14,401 nucleotides of DNA from positions 1 through 14,401 of the forward strand of contig CAZSOQ010000131.1 of assembly GCA_964608495.1 (NCBI GenBank). Reading direction: 5' to 3'. The DNA is from JAKORR01 sp964608495. Lineage in GTDB: Bacteria > Armatimonadota > Zipacnadia > Zipacnadales > FEN-943. A program made the position numbers and the translations under genes. The notes beneath the pieces were generated by a model. The model made no database searches. It was not told where the DNA came from and saw nothing but the letters and a program-made list of their open reading frames with translations. Within the stretch, counting starts at the first letter, position 1. Every line of letters starts with the position of its first letter. Of this stretch, positions 12,364 through 14,401 are shown one piece after another.

Positions 12364-14401
12364 CACGTCCCTCTCCTGTGCTGGACGATGCGTGTGAGAT
12401 CGTCCAGGGCGGAATAGACGACCGGGACGACGAAGAGGGTCAGGAAGGTCGAGGTGGTCAGGCCGCCGATGACGGCGGTGGCCATGGGGGCCTGGACCTC
12501 CGCCCCCTCGCCGATGCCTATGGCGATGGGGAGCATCCCGAGCATGGCGGCGGAGGCGGTCATGAGGATGGGGCGCAGGCGAGTGGGGCCGGCGCGGAGG
12601 ATGGCGGCATTGCGCTCCATGCCGCTCCTGCGCAGCCGGTTGGTGTAGTCCACGAGCAGGATGCCGTTCTTGACCACGATGCCGACGAGCATTAGGGCGC
12701 CGATGAAGGCGGTCAGGCCAAAGGAGCGGCCGGTGAGGAAGAGGGCGAGCACCACACCGGTGGCCGCGAGAGGCACCGAGAGCAGGATCGTCAGGGGGTG
12801 CAGGAAGGCCTCGAACTGCGCGGCCAGGAGCATGTAGATAAGGCCGATGGCCAGCACCACAGCCAGGCCCATGCCGCCGAACTCCTCGGCCCTGCGCTTC
12901 TGGTTGGTGCCCCAGTCCCAGTAGTAGCCGGCGGGCATGGGGAGGTCGGCAAGGGCCCGGGCGACGTCGCGCTGGATCTCGCCGGGCGAGCGGCCCTGAG
13001 GGGTGCCGCTGACGCGTATGTAGCGCTGGCGGTCCAGGCGGGTGATCTGGCTGGGGCCCGAGGCATAGACGGGCCGCGCGACCTGACCGAGGGGAACACC
13101 CGAGCTGCGGCCGCCCTGGGTTCGCGGGGTGACGACGAGGCTGTTCATGGCCTCGACGGTCTTGCGGGCGGCCTCGGGCATCTGGACGATGATGGGGTAC
13201 TGGAAGCCCTGCTCCTGGTAGTAGCCGGCGAGCGTGCCACTGGTTGCGGTGTTGAGCGTGCCGGCGATGTCGGCGAAGCTCAGGCCGAGGTGGTTGGCCT
13301 TGTCGCGGTCCGCCTGCCACTGCACCTCGGGCATCGCCTCCTGCCAGCTCACGTCGAGGTTCTCGAGGCCCACGACGTCGCGGCAGCGGTCCATGGCCTC
13401 GCGGGCCAGCTCCGAAAGGGTCGCGAGCCGGGGGCCGAAGATGTTCACCTCAAAGCGCTGGGCGCCGCCGGTCATGAGACTGGTGACCAGGTCGCGCTGC
13501 TCGATGAGGGCTCTCGCGCCCGGGAGGGCCCCCAGCTTCCTGCGCAGGTCGCGGATGACGTCGAGGGTGCTGTCCTCTCGGTCCTCCTTGAGCTTGACCG
13601 TGCAGGCGCCCTGGAAGGGCACCTGCCCCGCCGAGCCGCGTCCGGTCGAGCCCGACGTGGCCAGAACCGTCGCGACGTTGGGGTTGCCGGCGATGATGCT
13701 CTCGACCTGGCGCATGGTCTGGTCGGTCTTCTCCAGGGCGGCGCCGATCGGCAGCTTGACGGTGATGTTGAAGTCGCCGCTATCGGTCGGGGGCATGAGC
13801 TCGGTGCCGATGTAGGGCACGAGGAGCAGGCTGGCGCCCGTGATGGTGAGGGCCCCCAGGCAGACCCAGAGGCGGTGCCGCAGGGACCACTCGAGAGCGC
13901 CGCGGTAGGAGCGGTCGAGAGCGTCGAACCACAGGCCGAAGCGGTGGAAGGCGCGTTGGAGTGGGCCCCCGCGGCGGCTGTTGGCGAGGTTCTCGGCGTG
14001 CGCCTCGCCGGAGATGAGCCGCGTGGCGAGCACGGGCACGACGGTGGCAGCGTCGAGGAGGGAGACGGCGATGGCGAAGATGACGACGAGGGCGAACTGG
14101 CTGAACATCTGGCCCGCCTGGCCCTTGATGAGCAGCAGCGGCAGGAAGACGACCATGACCGTCCAGGTCGAGGCGACGACGGCGGACATGATCTCGCCGG
14201 CGCCGTCAACCGCGGCGTCCAGGATAGTCTTCCGGTCGCGCTCGAGGTGGCGGAAGATGTTCTCGAGCACCACGACCGCGTCGTCCACGATCAGGCCCGT
14301 CGAGAGGGCCAGGCCCCCCAGCGACATCGTGTTGAGGGAGAAGCCACACAGGTACAGCAGCGCGAAGGTCGAGATGATGGATATGGGGATGGACAGGGCC
14401 A
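12363..14401 (-). CDS. RND multidrug efflux pump, HAE1 type (N-terminus beyond window edge)
   Basis: Inner-membrane proton-driven exporter of hydrophobic or amphiphilic compounds; works with a periplasmic adaptor and the TolC-type protein. The frame is open through the right edge, giving about 679 C-terminal residues of an expected 1030-1050. Proton-relay residues are intact: the paired Asp of GLIVDDAVVVLEN (codons 14285-14280) in TM4 and the Lys of GIVVKNGILLVDY (codon 12671-12669) in TM10. Also seen are TM5-TM7, the second periplasmic porter/docking region with FQGACTVKLK, and TM8-TM12 ending GEGAEVQAPMATAVIGG. The stop overlaps the MarR start by one base. An adaptor (membrane fusion protein) gene is expected just beyond 14401. 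The HAE1 family is firm; the substrate is unknown. Confidence 0.95.
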   Translation of the reverse strand, partial: ALSIPISIISTFALLYLCGFSLNTMSLGGLALSTGLIVDDAVVVLENIFRHLERDRKTILDAAVDGAGEIMSAVVASTWTVMVVFLPLLLIKGQAGQMFSQFALVVIFAIAVSLLDAATVVPVLATRLISGEAHAENLANSRRGGPLQRAFHRFGLWFDALDRSYRGALEWSLRHRLWVCLGALTITGASLLLVPYIGTELMPPTDSGDFNITVKLPIGAALEKTDQTMRQVESIIAGNPNVATVLATSGSTGRGSAGQVPFQGACTVKLKEDREDSTLDVIRDLRRKLGALPGARALIEQRDLVTSLMTGGAQRFEVNIFGPRLATLSELAREAMDRCRDVVGLENLDVSWQEAMPEVQWQADRDKANHLGLSFADIAGTLNTATSGTLAGYYQEQGFQYPIIVQMPEAARKTVEAMNSLVVTPRTQGGRSSGVPLGQVARPVYASGPSQITRLDRQRYIRVSGTPQGRSPGEIQRDVARALADLPMPAGYYWDWGTNQKRRAEEFGGMGLAVVLAIGLIYMLLAAQFEAFLHPLTILLSVPLAATGVVLALFLTGRSFGLTAFIGALMLVGIVVKNGILLVDYTNRLRRSGMERNAAILRAGPTRLRPILMTASAAMLGMLPIAIGIGEGAEVQAPMATAVIGGLTTSTFLTLFVVPVVYSALDDLTRIVQHRRGT

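Noticed and set aside
12364..13320. N-terminal extension of the MarR frame giving a 502-residue protein
   Set aside because: The added part is Arg/Pro/His-rich out-of-frame translation of the RND pump. The MarR family start and a ribosome site fall at 12363.

Overview
The window is GC-rich chromosomal DNA with mostly dense, non-overlapping bacterial genes. The mix suggests a Planctomycetota, Lentisphaerota or Armatimonadota-like bacterium, probably an uncultured or metagenomic lineage: two divergent uroporphyrinogen-decarboxylase-family (URO-D) proteins, a long right-handed beta-helix lipoprotein with a carbohydrate-binding-like module, a ceramidase-like amidase and a rhamnose mutarotase. An HAE1-type RND pump with a TolC-type outer membrane factor shows that the cell has an outer membrane. 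The phylum is an inference from gene content, not from a marker gene. No tRNA, rRNA, CRISPR array or insertion sequence was seen.

Left part (1-3470), housekeeping and stress. An MscS-family mechanosensitive channel (minus strand, C-terminus beyond the left edge) is transcribed divergently from a small four-helix membrane protein of unknown function. The small gene converges on miaA (tRNA dimethylallyltransferase, minus strand) over tandem hairpins. Upstream of miaA, past a strong compound palindrome, lies a YrrT-like SAM-dependent methyltransferase (plus strand) whose codon use is less GC-biased than its neighbours.

Middle part (3496-10205), a likely catabolic cluster, all on the minus strand. 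In transcription order: beta-helix lipoprotein, URO-D-family protein 2, rhamnose mutarotase (rhaM), URO-D-family protein 1, neutral-ceramidase-like zinc amidase. The set points to processing of a deoxysugar-rich or modified glycan: an envelope carbohydrate-active protein, an anomer-converting enzyme for L-rhamnose-like sugars, and cytoplasmic enzymes of unknown substrate. The two URO-D-family proteins lack the heme-pathway signature and carry an HxCG motif as in MtaA/MtbA-type methyltransferases. This is the most interesting part of the window.

Right part (10411-14401), a multidrug efflux operon on the minus strand: an HAE1-type RND pump (N-terminal third beyond the right edge), then a MarR-family regulator overlapping the pump stop codon by one base, then a TolC-type outer membrane factor. 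A membrane fusion protein probably lies beyond the right edge.

Convergent gene ends (1559-1589 and 3458-3506) carry inverted repeats that include the stop codons and look like compact bidirectional terminators. All gaps between genes are shorter than 300 bases.
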